Shown here: positions 1-8,011 of the stretch, piece by piece
How the letters are laid out: every line of letters begins with the position of its first letter
Numbering within the stretch: position 1 is the first letter of the stretch
Notes under the pieces: generated by a model
What the model was told of the DNA's origin: nothing
Database searches by the model: none
Seen by the model: the letters and a program-made list of their open reading frames with translations, nothing else
Position numbers and translations under genes: made by a program
Origin: Blautia sp.
GTDB taxonomy: Bacteria; Bacillota; Clostridia; Lachnospirales; Lachnospiraceae
DNA length: 64,000 bases
Direction of reading: 5' to 3'
Assembly: GCA_017463155.1 (NCBI GenBank)
Contig: JAFTPT010000008.1
Coordinates: forward strand, 62,001-126,000

Positions 1-684
1 ATGTTCCGGGAGGACGTATCCCTCGAAGTCAGAGGCCCTGTTCTCCCTTATGTGAGCCGGGGCGGCCTGAAGCTTGAAAAAGCGCTCCGGACCTTTGCGC
101 TTGATCTGACCGGAAAGGTCTGTATGGACGTCGGGGCTTCGACCGGAGGCTTTACCGATTGTATGCTGAAAAGCGGGGCTTCGAAGGTTTTTTCCATCGA
201 TGTCGGGTACGGACAGTTTGACTGGAAGCTCCGGCAGGATGAACGTGTGGTCTGCATGGAGAAGACCAACATCCGGTATGTGACGCCGGAGGATATCGGA
301 GAGCCGGTGGACTTTTCCTCCATCGACGTCTCGTTTATCTCCCTCAGCAAGGTACTGGTTCCCGTACGGGAGATCCTTGCTCCGGAAGGCCTGATCGTGT
401 GCCTGATCAAGCCGCAGTTTGAAGCCGGACGCGAGAAGGTCGGTAAAAAAGGCGTGGTGCGTTCGCCGGAGGTCCACCTTGAGGTGATCGAAGGGGTGCG
501 CAGCTTTGCTCTTGCAAATTCCCTTTCGCCGCTGGCACTGTCCTTTTCGCCGATCAAGGGGCCGGAGGGAAACATCGAATACCTGATGCTGCTTCAAAAA
601 GAGGCGGAGGCAAAGGACCGCCTGACGGTGTCTCCTTCGGAGATCGTCCGGGAGGCTCACGAACTGCTGGATGGAAAGGCATGA
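1..684 (+). CDS. tlyA: TlyA-family rRNA 2'-O-methyltransferase (5' partial)
   Basis: Probable SAM-dependent 2'-O-methyltransferase for ribosomal RNA (TlyA/FtsJ fold), acting in the cytoplasm. The visible 227 residues hold the whole Rossmann methyltransferase domain. The SAM loop DVGASTGGFTD is near residue 43. The catalytic K-D-K-E set can be assigned to RGGLKLEKAL, IDVSFISL, LIKPQFE and GNIEYLM. Full-length TlyA is about 270 residues and begins with an S4 RNA-binding domain, which is missing because the gene starts before the window. The methionine at base 1 is therefore probably internal. The stop at 682-684 is followed after one base by nadK, so the genes are co-transcribed. The tlyA-nadK-argR-recN order is typical of Clostridia. 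Its target base is inferred from the family. Confidence 0.9.
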   Translation: MFREDVSLEVRGPVLPYVSRGGLKLEKALRTFALDLTGKVCMDVGASTGGFTDCMLKSGASKVFSIDVGYGQFDWKLRQDERVVCMEKTNIRYVTPEDIGEPVDFSSIDVSFISLSKVLVPVREILAPEGLIVCLIKPQFEAGREKVGKKGVVRSPEVHLEVIEGVRSFALANSLSPLALSFSPIKGPEGNIEYLMLLQKEAEAKDRLTVSPSEIVREAHELLDGKA

Positions 685-685
685 T

Positions 686-1546
686 ATGAAAAAATTCTAC
701 ATCATCACCAACAAGGATAAAGACCAGGATCTTCTGGTGACGGAGATGGTCCGGACATACCTGGCAGAGCACGGCTGCAGCTGCAGCGTCCGCTTGGCGG
801 ACCAGAAACACGAGGGTGCTTTCCGCTATACGGATCCGCAGGAGATCCCGGCGGATACGGACTGTATCCTGGTGCTGGGAGGCGACGGAACGCTTCTGCA
901 GGCGGCCAGGGACCTGGTCCATGTGGATGTCCCGCTCCTGGGCATCAATCTGGGGGAGATGGGCTATCTGGCCGAAGTGGACCGCCAGTCTGTGTATCCG
1001 GCGCTGAACAAGCTCCTTACGGATTCCTTCGAGATCGAGGAGCGCATGATGCTGACCGGGACCGTGTACCGGAAGGACGAGATCATCGGCCAGGATATCG
1101 CTCTCAACGATATCGTGATCGGAAGAGAAGGACATCTGCGGGTGGTCCGCTTCAACAACTTTGTGAATAGCGAATATCTGAACTCGTACAATGCGGACGG
1201 CATCATCGTAGCTACGCCGACGGGCTCGACGGGCTACAGCCTGTCTGTCGGCGGCCCTGTGATCTCTCCGGACGCGTCGATGATCCTGATGACGCCGGTC
1301 GCTCCCCATACCATGAATGCGAGGAGCATCATTCTTCCGCCGGAGGATGTGATCACGGTGGAGCTGGGAGAAGGAAGGCACAATGACCGGGAGAGAGGCC
1401 TGGCCTCTTTTGACGGGGACACCATGATCCCCATGGTCACGGGGGACAGGATCGTGATCCGCCGGGCCGAGGACCGTACGAGGATCGTGAAGCTCAACCG
1501 TCTGAGCTTTGTGGAAGTCCTCCGGAGAAAAATGCGCAACAGCTGA
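686..1546 (+). CDS. nadK: NAD kinase
   Basis: ATP- or polyphosphate-dependent phosphorylation of NAD to NADP in the cytoplasm. The 286-residue product carries the diagnostic GGDGT motif at residues 65-69 and the downstream TPTGSTGYSLSVGGPV segment of the NAD-binding C-terminal domain. Length matches bacterial NadK. I start it at the second in-frame ATG (686) because GGAAAGG at 673-679 is then correctly placed. The upstream ATG at 671 lies inside tlyA and has no ribosome site. It sits in the tlyA-nadK-argR-recN operon. Confidence 0.95.
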   Translation: MKKFYIITNKDKDQDLLVTEMVRTYLAEHGCSCSVRLADQKHEGAFRYTDPQEIPADTDCILVLGGDGTLLQAARDLVHVDVPLLGINLGEMGYLAEVDRQSVYPALNKLLTDSFEIEERMMLTGTVYRKDEIIGQDIALNDIVIGREGHLRVVRFNNFVNSEYLNSYNADGIIVATPTGSTGYSLSVGGPVISPDASMILMTPVAPHTMNARSIILPPEDVITVELGEGRHNDRERGLASFDGDTMIPMVTGDRIVIRRAEDRTRIVKLNRLSFVEVLRRKMRNS

Positions 1547-1555
1547 GGTATAAAA

Positions 1556-2011
1556 ATGAAATCAGCCAGACATGAGAAGATCATTGAACTGATCGGGAAA
1601 TACAATATCGATACACAGGAGGAACTGGCCGCCAGACTGAATGAGGAAGGCTTCAAGGTGACCCAGGCGACCGTTTCACGGGATATACGCGCCCTGAAGA
1701 TGACAAAGGTGACCGGAAAGGATGGCAGATCCCATTATGCGATCCTCAAGGACGTGTCGCCGATGCTGGGCGAAAAATATGTGCGGGTCATGAAGGAGGC
1801 CGTGCTCTCGATGGATGCCGCGCAGAACCTGGTGGTGGTCAGGACCGCTCCCGGCATGGCCATGGGAGTGGCGGCGGCCCTGGACGGAATGAACTGGCCG
1901 GAGATACTTGGCTGTATCGCAGGGGACGATACGATCATGTGCGCGGTCCGGACTTCCGAGGAGGCTTCCCTGATCGTCTCCAGGCTGAGGGCAATGGTAA
2001 AGGACCTGTAA
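1556..2011 (+). CDS. argR: Arginine repressor ArgR/AhrC
   Basis: Arginine-responsive hexameric transcription factor controlling arginine biosynthesis and catabolism. The 151 residues show the N-terminal winged helix (recognition helix around TQATVSRDIRALKM, residues 38-52). The C-terminal oligomerisation and arginine-binding domain contains TAPGMAMGVAAALD and GCIAGDDTIM, including the conserved GDD that contacts arginine. Length is normal. Its place between nadK and recN is the standard Firmicutes arrangement. In Bacillus the neighbour is also needed for competence and recombination loci but has no direct functional link. Confidence 0.96.
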   Translation: MKSARHEKIIELIGKYNIDTQEELAARLNEEGFKVTQATVSRDIRALKMTKVTGKDGRSHYAILKDVSPMLGEKYVRVMKEAVLSMDAAQNLVVVRTAPGMAMGVAAALDGMNWPEILGCIAGDDTIMCAVRTSEEASLIVSRLRAMVKDL

Positions 2012-2021
2012 AGGAGGAAAT

Positions 2022-3701
2022 ATGCTGGTTCATCTTCATGTCAGAAATCTGGCACTGATCGAGGATATCGAGGTGGACTTTGGCCCCGGACTGAATATCC
2101 TGACCGGGGAAACGGGAGCGGGCAAATCTATTCTGCTCGGCTCCATGCAGCTGATCCTGGGCAGCAAGCCTTCCCGGAACCTGATCCGGGAGAATGCGTC
2201 GTATGCGCTGGTGGAACTGCTGTTCCAGGTGGACGAACAGAAGACACTGGATGCTCTTTCTTCCCTTGACATCGAAGCCGAGGAAGGGCAGATCCTGCTG
2301 TCCCGCAGGATCATGGACGGAAGGAGCATCTGCAAGATCAACGGGGAGACCTGTACCGTGGGGCAGATGAAGGCGGCGGCCGGACTGCTTCTGGACATTC
2401 ACGGCCAGCACGAGCACCAGACTCTCCTGCAGAGAGACAGGCAGCTCGCGATCCTGGACGAATTCGGAGGGCAGGATCTGAAGGCGTGCCGGGGAACGGT
2501 CACGGAGGCTTATCACAAGTACCAGAAGGCTGTCAAAGCCCGCAGGGAGCTTGATATCGGCGAGGAAGAACGTGCCCGGGAGATCGCCTTTCTGGAGTTT
2601 GAGATCGGGGAGATCGAAAACGCGGATCTTAAGCCCGGCGAGGACGAGGAACTGGAAAAACGCTACCGGCGGCTGAATAACAGCCGGCGGATCACCGGAA
2701 CGATGGAGGAAGTGCACGGCCTGTCCGGAACGGACGGCGGAGCCGCCGACCTGATCGGAAAAGCCGTTCATGAGATCCAGAGGGTGACGGAGTACGATGA
2801 CGCGCTCCTTCCTCTGTATTCGTCGCTGGGGGACATAGACGCACTTCTCCAGGACCTCAACCGGGAGATCTCCGCCTATCTGGATGACCTGGTATTCGAC
2901 GAGGAGGAATTCTACCGCACGGAGCAGCGGCTCGATCTGCTGAACAGCATGAAGGCCAGGTACGGCTCCGGGATCGAGGAGATCCTCGCCTATCAGCAAA
3001 AACAGCAGGAGAAGCTCGAAAAGCTGGAACGCCACGGTGAACTGCTTGCCGGGGCCGTCAGGGACGAGGAGGAAGCGGCTGCGAAGCTTACAAAAGCCTG
3101 CGACGCACTCACGGGGCTCCGAAAGGAGTACGCGGATAAGTTTGCGGCCGAGATCCGGAAGGGGCTTTCCGAACTGAACTTCCTGGAGGTGCAGTTCGAG
3201 ATCCGCTTTGACAGGAGGAGCAGCTTTACGGAGAAGGGGCTTGATGAGGTCACCTATGAGATCAGCACCAATCCGGGCGAGAGTATCCGTCCCTTGTCCG
3301 AGATCGTATCGGGCGGAGAACTGTCCAGGATCATGCTTGCCATCAAGACCATCCTGGCCGACCGGGACGAGATCGGCACGATGATCTTTGACGAGATCGA
3401 CGCGGGGATCAGCGGACGGACGGCGCAGAAGGTATCCGAAAAGATGGCGGCCATCGGCCGGCACAGGCAGGTGCTCTGCATCACCCATCTGCCGCAGATC
3501 GCAGCCATGGCGGACACGCATTTTGAGATCGTAAAGCATGGGGATGCCTCCGGGACCGTGACCGAGATCCATCCGCTTGACGAGAAGGCGGCCGTAAAAG
3601 AGCTGGCCAGACTCCTCGGAGGCGCCACGATCACGGAGGCGGTGGAGCAAAACGCGGTCGAGATGAAAAAGCTTGCAAACGCCCTGAAACAGGGGCTTTG
3701 A
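2022..3701 (+). CDS. recN: DNA repair protein RecN
   Basis: SMC-like ATPase acting in double-strand break repair. The 559 residues show Walker A GETGAGKS near residue 30 and a central charged coiled-coil region (roughly 150-370). The C-terminal signature is SGGELSRIMLAIK, with Walker B as MIFDEIDAGISG. It follows argR after 10 bases with a strong AAGGAGG site, so it is in the same operon. In spore formers the next genes are spoIVB and spo0A. Here spoIVB is absent and a terminator follows directly. Confidence 0.96.
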   Translation: MLVHLHVRNLALIEDIEVDFGPGLNILTGETGAGKSILLGSMQLILGSKPSRNLIRENASYALVELLFQVDEQKTLDALSSLDIEAEEGQILLSRRIMDGRSICKINGETCTVGQMKAAAGLLLDIHGQHEHQTLLQRDRQLAILDEFGGQDLKACRGTVTEAYHKYQKAVKARRELDIGEEERAREIAFLEFEIGEIENADLKPGEDEELEKRYRRLNNSRRITGTMEEVHGLSGTDGGAADLIGKAVHEIQRVTEYDDALLPLYSSLGDIDALLQDLNREISAYLDDLVFDEEEFYRTEQRLDLLNSMKARYGSGIEEILAYQQKQQEKLEKLERHGELLAGAVRDEEEAAAKLTKACDALTGLRKEYADKFAAEIRKGLSELNFLEVQFEIRFDRRSSFTEKGLDEVTYEISTNPGESIRPLSEIVSGGELSRIMLAIKTILADRDEIGTMIFDEIDAGISGRTAQKVSEKMAAIGRHRQVLCITHLPQIAAMADTHFEIVKHGDASGTVTEIHPLDEKAAVKELARLLGGATITEAVEQNAVEMKKLANALKQGL

Positions 3702-3724
3702 GGGTGGTTACAAAGGAGAAGACG

Positions 3725-3751
3725 TGTCGATTTTTCTCGAAACGTGTCGAA
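3725..3751 (+). promoter_or_regulatory. Three phased 0A-like boxes
   Basis: TGTCGAT (3725), TCTCGAA (3735) and TGTCGAA (3745) repeat at exact 10-base spacing just after recN and 31 bases before the -35 of the spo0A-like gene. The Spo0A site consensus is TGTCGAA, and tandem sites one helical turn apart are how Spo0A dimers bind. The match is seen; binding is inferred. Confidence 0.55.
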
Positions 3752-3754
3752 CGA

Positions 3755-3782
3755 AAAAGGAGGCCTTTTGGCCTCCTTTTGT
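3755..3782 (+). terminator. Rho-independent terminator of the recN operon
   Basis: AAAAGGAGGCC and GGCCTCCTTTT form a perfect 11-bp stem with a TTTT loop, ending in a T run. It lies 54 bases after the recN stop. Confidence 0.9.
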
Positions 3783-3811
3783 TGCATTGTGCGTGTGGCC
3801 GGACGTATAAT
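3782..3811 (+). promoter_or_regulatory. Promoter of spo0A-like gene
   Basis: TTGCAT (3782-3787) and TATAAT (3806-3811) are separated by 18 bases, downstream of the recN terminator and just before the Spo0A-like reading frame. It gives that gene its own sigma-A-type promoter. Confidence 0.6.
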
Positions 3812-3846
3812 GATCGTGCCAGACAAAAATGAAATGAGGTGGTCTT

Positions 3847-4500
3847 CTGGAAAAGATCCGTGTACTGCTTGTACAGGAAGATCCTTCCGGGGATACAAGG
3901 CTCGATCAGCTGATCGGCGAAGAGAAAGCCCTGCTGGTGGCAGGGACGGCACACAATCAAAAGGAGCTGCTGCGCCTCATCGAAAATGCGAACCCCGATC
4001 TGGTCATCATGGACAGATTTGTGTCCTGGCTTGACAGCCGGGGGCAGAAGTTTCCGGGACTGTTCCGGTCCCTCAAGCCGGTCGACTACCGGATCCGGCT
4101 TCCCCGCTCCCAGATCCGGGATCAGAGCATTGAAAGGAAGGTGACCCGGTACATACTGGACACGGGCGTTCCGGCCCACGTCAAGGGCTACCTGTACCTG
4201 CGGGACGCGATCATCATGGCCGCCTTCGATGAAACGCTCCTGGATTCCATGACGAAGCTTCTCTATCCGGCGGTCGCCGAGAGGCACAAGACGACAGGAC
4301 CGCGTGTGGAACGTGGGATCCGCCACGCCATTGAACTCGGCTGGGATGACGGGGAAGGGGAGGACATGAAGAAGGTGTTTGAACGCACCGGGGAGAATCC
4401 GTCCAAACCGACCAACAGTGAGTACATTGCCCTTCTGGCCGACCGGATCCGTCTGGAAGGCAAGATCCGGCCGCGGATCAGGCCGGGACGGCAAAAATAG
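3847..4500 (+). CDS. spo0A: Spo0A-like regulator with shortened receiver domain
   Basis: Response-regulator transcription factor of the Spo0A family, 217 residues if started at the CTG at 3847 (GAGGTGG at 3836-3842). No ATG, GTG or TTG lies between the in-frame stop at 3835 and the first receiver strand. The first ATG (3937) would remove that strand. The N-terminus reads like a receiver: an acidic pair at residues 11-12 and a phospho-acceptor in LVIMDRF at about D56. The segment from helix 3 to strand 5, with the conserved Thr and Lys, is missing. Spo0A is normally about 267 residues. The DNA-binding domain is intact (GVPAHVKGYLYLRDAI, the R-V-E-R-x-I-R-H-A-I segment, KPTNSE). Probably DNA binding without normal phospho-switching; spoIVB is missing upstream. 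Confidence 0.85.
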   Translation: MEKIRVLLVQEDPSGDTRLDQLIGEEKALLVAGTAHNQKELLRLIENANPDLVIMDRFVSWLDSRGQKFPGLFRSLKPVDYRIRLPRSQIRDQSIERKVTRYILDTGVPAHVKGYLYLRDAIIMAAFDETLLDSMTKLLYPAVAERHKTTGPRVERGIRHAIELGWDDGEGEDMKKVFERTGENPSKPTNSEYIALLADRIRLEGKIRPRIRPGRQK

Positions 4501-4594
4501 GGCACATCGGCAAAAATGCTCTTTCCATTGCCTCCGTTTTCATGTATAATCAATAGTAGATGATCGTTACATTGAATATGGGAGGGGATATACA

Positions 4595-6043
4595 ATGAAG
4601 AACATTTTATTTGCGACTTCTGAGGCGGTACCTTTTATCAAGACAGGAGGACTCGCTGACGTAGCAGGCGCTCTTCCGAAATGCTTTGACAAACGTTATT
4701 TTGACATTCGGGTCATTCTTCCCAAATATGCCTGCATGAGGCAGGAATGGAAGGACCGGATGGAGTATATTACCCACTTCTATATGGATATCGGCTACAA
4801 GAACTGCTACGTGGGTATTATGCACATGGAGTATGAGGGGATCCACTTCTACTTCATCGACAACGAATATTATTTCAGCGGTCCGATGCCCTATGACAGC
4901 GCTCCCTGGGACCTGGAAAAATTCGCTTTCTTCTCAAAAGCGGTCCTGTCCGTGCTGCCGGTGATCGGCTTCCGCCCCGATATCATCCATTGCCATGACT
5001 GGCAGACAGGCCTTGTGCCCGTTTACCTTCATGATACCTTCCAGCAGAATGAGTTCTTCTGGGGGATCAAGACCATCATGACGATCCACAACCTCAAATT
5101 CCAGGGCGTGTGGGATGTCAAGACCGTACAGGAGATCACAGGTCTCTCGGATTACTATTTCACGCCTGACAAGCTGGAAGCCTACAAGGACGCCAACTTC
5201 CTGAAGGGCGGCATCGTGTTTGCGGACGCCGTGACGACCGTCAGCGCGACCTACGCCGAGGAGATCAAGACGCCCTTCTACGGGGAACGTCTGGACGGAC
5301 TTCTGAACGCCCGTTCCCAAAGCCTCCGGGGCATCGTGAACGGGATCGACTATGAGGTGTTCGATCCCAAGACGGACAAGCATATCCCGCACAACTATGA
5401 CGCAAGGACGTTCCGCAAGGAGAAGGTCAAAAACAAGCTCGCACTCCAGAAGGAGCTGGGACTTGACGAGGATCCGAAGGTCATGATGATCGGTATCGTA
5501 TCACGGCTGACCGACCAGAAGGGCTTCGACCTGATCGCCTACATGATGGATGAGCTTTGCCAGGATGCCGTGCAGGTGGTCGTGCTCGGTACCGGTGAGG
5601 AACGATATGAGAATATGTTCCGTCACTTCGACTGGAAGTACCATGGAAAGGTCTCCGCGCAGATCTATTACAACGATGCGCTTTCGCACAAGATCTATGC
5701 GGCCTGCGACGCTTTCCTGATGCCGTCCCTGTTCGAGCCCTGCGGACTCAGCCAGCTGATGAGCCTCCGGTACGGCACTCTGCCGATCGTCCGTGAGACC
5801 GGCGGCCTGAAGGACACGGTGGAGCCGTACAATGAGTACGAGGGGACCGGCACCGGCTTCAGCTTCCGCAACTACAACGCGCATGAGATGCTGTACACGA
5901 TCCGCAACGCGGAACGTGTATTCTACGACAAAAAGCGGGAGTGGAACAAGATGGTCGACCGGGCCATGCATGCGGATTTCTCATGGAACAATTCGGCACG
6001 TAAGTACGAGGAAATGTACAACTGGCTGATCGGGGACAAATAA
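4595..6043 (+). CDS. glgA: Glycogen synthase (ADP-glucose type)
   Basis: Transfers glucose from ADP-glucose to the growing alpha-1,4-glucan (GT5 family). The 482 residues have the nucleotide-sugar loop KTGGLADVAGALP at residues 17-29 and a C-terminal GT-B half with VSRLTDQKGFDL. The ESEx-type donor site is SLFEPCGLSQL, followed by RETGGLKDTV. Length is normal. GGGAGGGG sits in front of the ATG. It stands alone, without the glgC/glgD/glgP genes that often accompany it. Confidence 0.95.
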   Translation: MKNILFATSEAVPFIKTGGLADVAGALPKCFDKRYFDIRVILPKYACMRQEWKDRMEYITHFYMDIGYKNCYVGIMHMEYEGIHFYFIDNEYYFSGPMPYDSAPWDLEKFAFFSKAVLSVLPVIGFRPDIIHCHDWQTGLVPVYLHDTFQQNEFFWGIKTIMTIHNLKFQGVWDVKTVQEITGLSDYYFTPDKLEAYKDANFLKGGIVFADAVTTVSATYAEEIKTPFYGERLDGLLNARSQSLRGIVNGIDYEVFDPKTDKHIPHNYDARTFRKEKVKNKLALQKELGLDEDPKVMMIGIVSRLTDQKGFDLIAYMMDELCQDAVQVVVLGTGEERYENMFRHFDWKYHGKVSAQIYYNDALSHKIYAACDAFLMPSLFEPCGLSQLMSLRYGTLPIVRETGGLKDTVEPYNEYEGTGTGFSFRNYNAHEMLYTIRNAERVFYDKKREWNKMVDRAMHADFSWNNSARKYEEMYNWLIGDK

Positions 6044-6119
6044 GAAAAAGTCAAAGTGTTGCAAAAAAGTACGCGCGCGCACCGCGGAAGCATAGCTTCT
6101 CACGCACCGCGCACGAGAT

Positions 6120-6157
6120 AGCGCCTCTGCCGGACCGGTATGTCCGGCCGGGGCGCT
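6120..6157 (+). terminator. Likely glgA terminator hairpin
   Basis: AGCGCC and GGCGCT enclose CCGGAC and GTCCGG, a strong two-part stem 77 bases after glgA. The T run is weak (GTGTGTTTC). Confidence 0.5.
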
Positions 6158-6208
6158 GTGTGTTTCAGGGCGGAAGTCATGAATGTTTGTGGAAATGACA
6201 ATTGTCAC

Positions 6209-6237
6209 TTGACATAATGATGAGATTCCGCTACAAT
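6209..6237 (+). promoter_or_regulatory. recA promoter
   Basis: TTGACA (6209-6214) and TACAAT (6232-6237) with a 17-base spacer, directly upstream of a LexA box and recA. Confidence 0.8.
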
Positions 6238-6250
6238 GTGATAAGAAAAA

Positions 6251-6264
6251 CGAACATAAGTTCG
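6251..6264 (+). promoter_or_regulatory. LexA (SOS) box
   Basis: CGAACATAAGTTCG is a full match to the Gram-positive LexA/DinR operator (CGAAC-N4-GTTCG). It lies just past the recA start point, so LexA binding would block early transcription. Confidence 0.9.
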
Positions 6265-6284
6265 ATTATGCAGGAGAGAATACC

Positions 6285-7340
6285 ATGAGCAGTAATGAAA
6301 AACAAAAAGCGCTCGAGGCGGCGCTGTCCCATATCGAAAAACAGTTTGGCAAGGGCTCTGTCATGAAGCTGGGGGACCAGAGTGCCCATATGCAGGTGGA
6401 AGCGGTACCGACAGGCTCACTCAGCCTGGATATCGCCCTCGGCGTCGGCGGCGTTCCCAAGGGACGTATCGTTGAGATCTACGGTCCGGAGTCCAGCGGT
6501 AAGACCACGGTGGCCCTGCACATGGTCGCCGAGGTCCAGAAGCGGGGCGGCATCGCCGGCTTTATCGATGCGGAGCATGCGCTTGATCCGCTCTATGCGC
6601 GCAACATCGGCGTGGATATCGACAACCTGTACATCAGCCAGCCCGACAACGGCGAGCAGGCACTGGAGATCACGGAGACCATGGTCCGTTCCGGCGCCGT
6701 GGACATCGTGATCGTGGACTCGGTTGCGGCCCTTGTGCCCAAGGCGGAGATCGACGGAGACATGGGAGACAGCCATGTCGGTCTTCAGGCCAGGCTTATG
6801 TCCCAGGCCTTGCGCAAACTTACGGCGGCCATCAGCAAATCCAACTGTGTGGTCATCTTCATCAACCAGCTCCGTGAAAAGGTGGGCATCATGTTCGGCA
6901 ACCCCGAGACGACGACGGGCGGACGTGCTCTTAAATTCTATTCCTCCGTACGTATGGAGGTCCGCCGGGTCGAGACACTCAAGCAGGGCGGCGAGAGCGT
7001 CGGCAACCATACCCGTGTCAAGATCGTCAAGAACAAGGTGGCTCCGCCCTTCAAGCAGGCCGAGTTCGATATCATGTTCGGCACAGGCATCTCCCGGGAG
7101 GGAGACATCCTGGACCTGGCCGCGGACTGCGATGTGGTCAACAAGAGCGGTGCCTGGTACGCGTACGAAGGCAACAAGATCGGCCAGGGCCGTGAGAACG
7201 CCAAGCTGTACCTGAAGGAGAATCCTGCGGTCATGAACGAGATCGAGCAGAAGGTCCGGGCTCATTACCAGCTGCAGGCAGACGATACGGCGGCGAATCT
7301 TCCTGAGGAAGAGGATGAGGATCTGATGCCCGAAGAATGA
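6285..7340 (+). CDS. recA: Recombinase RecA
   Basis: Strand-exchange ATPase for homologous recombination and the SOS co-protease. The 351 residues show Walker [10 protein letters not shown] at 67-75, Walker [13 protein letters not shown], the L2 loop region [21 protein letters not shown], and an acidic C-terminal tail ([11 protein letters not shown]). AGGAGAG precedes the ATG. It is preceded by a promoter and LexA box and followed by recX, so SOS control is expected. Confidence 0.99.
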   Translation: MSSNEKQKALEAALSHIEKQFGKGSVMKLGDQSAHMQVEAVPTGSLSLDIALGVGGVPKGRIVEIYGPESSGKTTVALHMVAEVQKRGGIAGFIDAEHALDPLYARNIGVDIDNLYISQPDNGEQALEITETMVRSGAVDIVIVDSVAALVPKAEIDGDMGDSHVGLQARLMSQALRKLTAAISKSNCVVIFINQLREKVGIMFGNPETTTGGRALKFYSSVRMEVRRVETLKQGGESVGNHTRVKIVKNKVAPPFKQAEFDIMFGTGISREGDILDLAADCDVVNKSGAWYAYEGNKIGQGRENAKLYLKENPAVMNEIEQKVRAHYQLQADDTAANLPEEEDEDLMPEE

Positions 7341-7386
7341 TCCTGCGATCACAGAGACAAAAGGTCTGGATCAACTGATAGTACGC

Positions 7387-7403
7387 CCCGCCTTACAGGC
7401 GGG
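7387..7403 (+). other. Hairpin between recA and recX
   Basis: CCCGCC-TTACA-GGCGGG, with no T run. It may lower readthrough into recX so that the inhibitor is made in smaller amounts than RecA. This is an inference. Confidence 0.4.
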
Positions 7404-7423
7404 AGTCCCAGTGGAGCGACAGA

Positions 7424-7930
7424 ATGAGCAGAACAGATCACTCCGGGAGAGAGGAAAGCGCCCGTCACAAGGCGCTTTCTCTGCTGGAGCACAAAGACCG
7501 TACGGAGCGTGAACTGCGGGAGCGGCTTCTTAGAGCCGGCTACGGCGAAGAGGAAACAGAGGATGCCGTGGCCTATGCGGCTTCGTACGGATACATCAAT
7601 GACGAGAGGTATGCGTCCAACTATATATTCGGACATATGCACGGCAGGAGCCGGGGAAGGATCCTGACCGAACTGCAGCAGAAAGGCATCTCCCGGGAGA
7701 TGGCCATGGCCGCCTGGGAGGAGACGGTCGGTGATGAGGACACCAATGAGCAGCAGCTTCTGTTGGATGCGATCCTCCGGAAATATCCGTCCGGGTCTGA
7801 ACTCGATCACAAAAAAATGCGGTCCCTGTACGGGTATCTTCTGCGCAGGGGTTTTTCCTACGAAGACATCCGCAGCGCGATTTCTTCTCTGGAAATAAAA
7901 ATCCTTGACATAAATAGAGAAAAAAGCTAA
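7424..7930 (+). CDS. recX: RecA regulator RecX
   Basis: Modulator of RecA filaments. The 168 residues form three-helix RecX repeats: ALSLLEHKDRTERELRERLLRAGY (about residues 12-35) and the segment GYINDERYASNYIFG that is typical of the family. Lower conservation is seen after residue 110. It lies 83 bases downstream of recA, the usual place. GTGGAGCG serves as the ribosome site. Its last codons overlap the rny promoter. Confidence 0.9.
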   Translation: MSRTDHSGREESARHKALSLLEHKDRTERELRERLLRAGYGEEETEDAVAYAASYGYINDERYASNYIFGHMHGRSRGRILTELQQKGISREMAMAAWEETVGDEDTNEQQLLLDAILRKYPSGSELDHKKMRSLYGYLLRRGFSYEDIRSAISSLEIKILDINREKS

Positions 7931-7933
7931 AAT
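7905..7933 (+). promoter_or_regulatory. rny promoter, overlapping recX 3' end
   Basis: TTGACA (7905-7910) and TAAAAT (7928-7933), 17-base spacer. The -35 and spacer are recX coding sequence and the -10 contains the recX stop codon. Confidence 0.8.
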
Positions 7934-8011
7934 ATTTCTGTTGTATTTTTTTGTTGTTTTTAAAACCGAAAACAGCACTGTACAATGAAAACTGAATAAG
8001 GAGGTGCTCCT

